Source: DAONDQ01 sp035402645
GTDB taxonomy: Bacteria > Cloacimonadota > Cloacimonadia > Cloacimonadales > DAONDQ01
Assembly (NCBI GenBank): GCA_035402645.1
Contig: DAONDQ010000136.1
Location: 1 to 7,079 of the forward strand
Direction of reading: 5' to 3'
DNA length: 7,079 bases
Part shown: positions 5,923 to 7,079 of the stretch, in pieces
Numbering within the stretch: position 1 is the first letter of the stretch
Layout: each line of letters begins with the position of its first letter
Notes under the pieces: model-generated
The model's database searches: none
What the model was told of the DNA's origin: nothing
The model's input: only the letters and a program-made list of their open reading frames with translations
Translations under genes and position numbers: made by a program

Positions 5923-7079
5923 TTATCGGATTGTGATTTTTACGAACTTGGTATCGATATCCCCATTTTTAAGATTCTTCTTCCACATGGCTCTCAAGCG
6001 TAGCGCAGAAACAAGTTCCGTATTTCCACATAATATATATGCTTCACTTTGGGGGCATTTCTTTTTCAGAAAATCACCCAGGTCATTGTAAAGCTTTGGA
6101 GTCTGATCTTCTCTGCCAAGACGAACCCCATAAGGTGGGTTTGTGATTATAAAGCGATTTTCTGCCAAAGGAAGATCCTGGAATTTACTTACTGTAAACT
6201 CGACCCGATCACCGAAAGGGAGTTCAGACAGGTTATCCTTCGCATCGTTGATGGTTTTAACATTGATATCTGAGCCCTTGATCAAGCCATAGGGGAGAGG
6301 AATGATCCCGGCATCTTCTTCCTTACGAATTTTATCCCACAATTTCGGTTCAAAATCCGGCATGAAACGAACAGCCCTATGATCCCTCAGATAACCTGCA
6401 GGTATATGACAGTATTTCATTAGTGCTTCCGCAAGGATTGTCCCAGAACCGCACATGATATCTGTGAGTGGTTTACTTCCATCCCATTGTGAAATATCGA
6501 TCATTGCAGCAGCAAGTGTTTCCTGTAAAGGTGCAGAAAAGGCGTGCTTTCTATAATTCCTTTTATGAAGGCTGTTGCCTGATACATCAAGTGAAATGGT
6601 AACGAAATTCATTCGGATATGCAGATTGAATATAATATCGGCATCCTTCGTAGAAAAGTTAGGCCTGGCATTATACTTTTCACGGAACTGGTCACAAATG
6701 GCATCTTTCAGAACCTGCCCAGCATACATTGAATTATCGATATTGCTGTCGCTGACATTGGAGATGATGTTAAAAGTCTCATCCAGTTTAAAGAGTTCTG
6801 TCCATTTGATATCCTTTGACGCCCTTTCATACAGGTATTTTTCAGCATGGCAATTGAAACTGAAGAGCGGAGCCAGGATCCTTTGAATCAATCGGCTGCA
6901 ATAAAGGACTTTATACAATGTGGGTTTATTACATTTGAAATGGAACCCTCTCGGGACTTCCTTGATGATCGTACATCCAAGAGAGAGCAAGTCTTCGGCG
7001 GCAAATCGTTCAAGACTTCCGGCAACCTGTGCAAAGTATATATTATTTTTAATATATACTTTGCACAGGTTGCCGGAAG
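5923..7079 (-). CDS. rlmL: THUMP-domain class I SAM-dependent RNA methyltransferase (RlmL/YpsC-like), 5' end cut
   Basis: Probable N2-guanine methyltransferase of 23S rRNA, by similarity to the N-terminal half of E. coli RlmL and to the stand-alone YpsC family. Counting residues from base 6990: N-terminal ferredoxin-like/THUMP region (about 1-138); the family signature LHKRNYR at 141-147, then APLQETLAAA; SAM-binding motif I as DIMCGSGT (177-184), with Ile where Pro is usual; GSDIN (239-243) as motif II; and the catalytic NPPYG at 284-288. The stop is TAA at 5925-5923. The only start-like codon near the front is TTG at 6990, but the frame stays open to the window edge, and the residues just before it (AQVAGSLERFAAED) look like the normal beginning of this family. 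The true start is therefore probably only a few codons beyond about 7040. Bases 7046-7079 belong to a palindrome and may not be genuine coding sequence. It is convergent with hydA and functionally unrelated. The family is clear; the exact target nucleotide is inferred. Confidence 0.88.
   Translation of the reverse strand, partial: SGNLCKVYIKNNIYFAQVAGSLERFAAEDLLSLGCTIIKEVPRGFHFKCNKPTLYKVLYCSRLIQRILAPLFSFNCHAEKYLYERASKDIKWTELFKLDETFNIISNVSDSNIDNSMYAGQVLKDAICDQFREKYNARPNFSTKDADIIFNLHIRMNFVTISLDVSGNSLHKRNYRKHAFSAPLQETLAAAMIDISQWDGSKPLTDIMCGSGTILAEALMKYCHIPAGYLRDHRAVRFMPDFEPKLWDKIRKEEDAGIIPLPYGLIKGSDINVKTINDAKDNLSELPFGDRVEFTVSKFQDLPLAENRFIITNPPYGVRLGREDQTPKLYNDLGDFLKKKCPQSEAYILCGNTELVSALRLRAMWKKNLKNGDIDTKFVKITIR
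7016..7079. repeat. Perfect 30-bp inverted repeat with TTTT loop at the window end
   Basis: Bases 7016-7045 are the exact reverse complement of 7050-7079, with TTTT (7046-7049) between them. The left arm encodes plausible N-terminal residues of the methyltransferase (NIYFAQVAGS in - strand reading). The right arm gives no recognisable family sequence and ends exactly at the window edge. A fold-back chimera or an assembly path turning onto its own reverse complement is the simplest explanation; a real hairpin is possible. Confidence 0.9.

Noticed and set aside
5900..6091. Small + strand ORF of 63 codons
   Set aside because: It largely overlaps the real methyltransferase gene antisense, lacks a ribosome binding site and has no recognisable domain.

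Overview
The window carries most of a soluble, multi-subunit [FeFe]-hydrogenase operon on the + strand (bases 1-5634), a strong intrinsic terminator, a short non-coding stretch, and a convergent rRNA methyltransferase gene on the - strand that runs off the right edge. The oxygen-sensitive, ferredoxin/NAD-linked hydrogenase points to a strictly anaerobic, fermentative or syntrophic bacterium. Base composition is moderate (roughly 40-45% G+C by eye) and good Shine-Dalgarno sites precede the genes. A candidate phylum such as Cloacimonadota is only a guess; nothing here fixes the taxonomy.

Hydrogenase operon. The order is: (1) a HydB/HndC-type flavin subunit with two C-terminal [4Fe-4S] ferredoxin motifs, whose N-terminus is cut off by the window edge; (2) a NuoE/HydC-type [2Fe-2S] subunit; (3) a second NuoF/HydB-like flavin subunit, overlapping gene 2 by one base, without the ferredoxin tail and with a thioredoxin-like N-terminal domain that has lost its iron-sulfur cysteines; (4) an M3-type HydA catalytic subunit with [2Fe-2S], His-ligated [4Fe-4S] and 2x[4Fe-4S] relay domains and the H-cluster domain. 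HydA+HydB+HydC is the core of the electron-bifurcating/confurcating hydrogenases (Thermotoga type), which couple H2 to both ferredoxin and NAD(H). The second flavin subunit is extra to that three-subunit core. It looks closer to complex I NuoF in its nucleotide-binding loop, whereas gene 1 looks like HydB, so the complex may have two different nucleotide sites or two alternative flavin subunits.

Right part. A GC-rich hairpin with a T-tract (about 5648-5688) ends the operon. Bases 5690-5922 are non-coding between convergent genes and hold a degenerate 11-nt tandem repeat and a small hairpin. The - strand gene is a THUMP-domain, RlmL/YpsC-like methyltransferase. The last 64 bases form a perfect 30-bp inverted repeat around a TTTT loop, exactly at the window end and inside the start of this gene. 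This looks more like a fold-back or assembly end than biology, and the extreme N-terminus of that gene should not be trusted.
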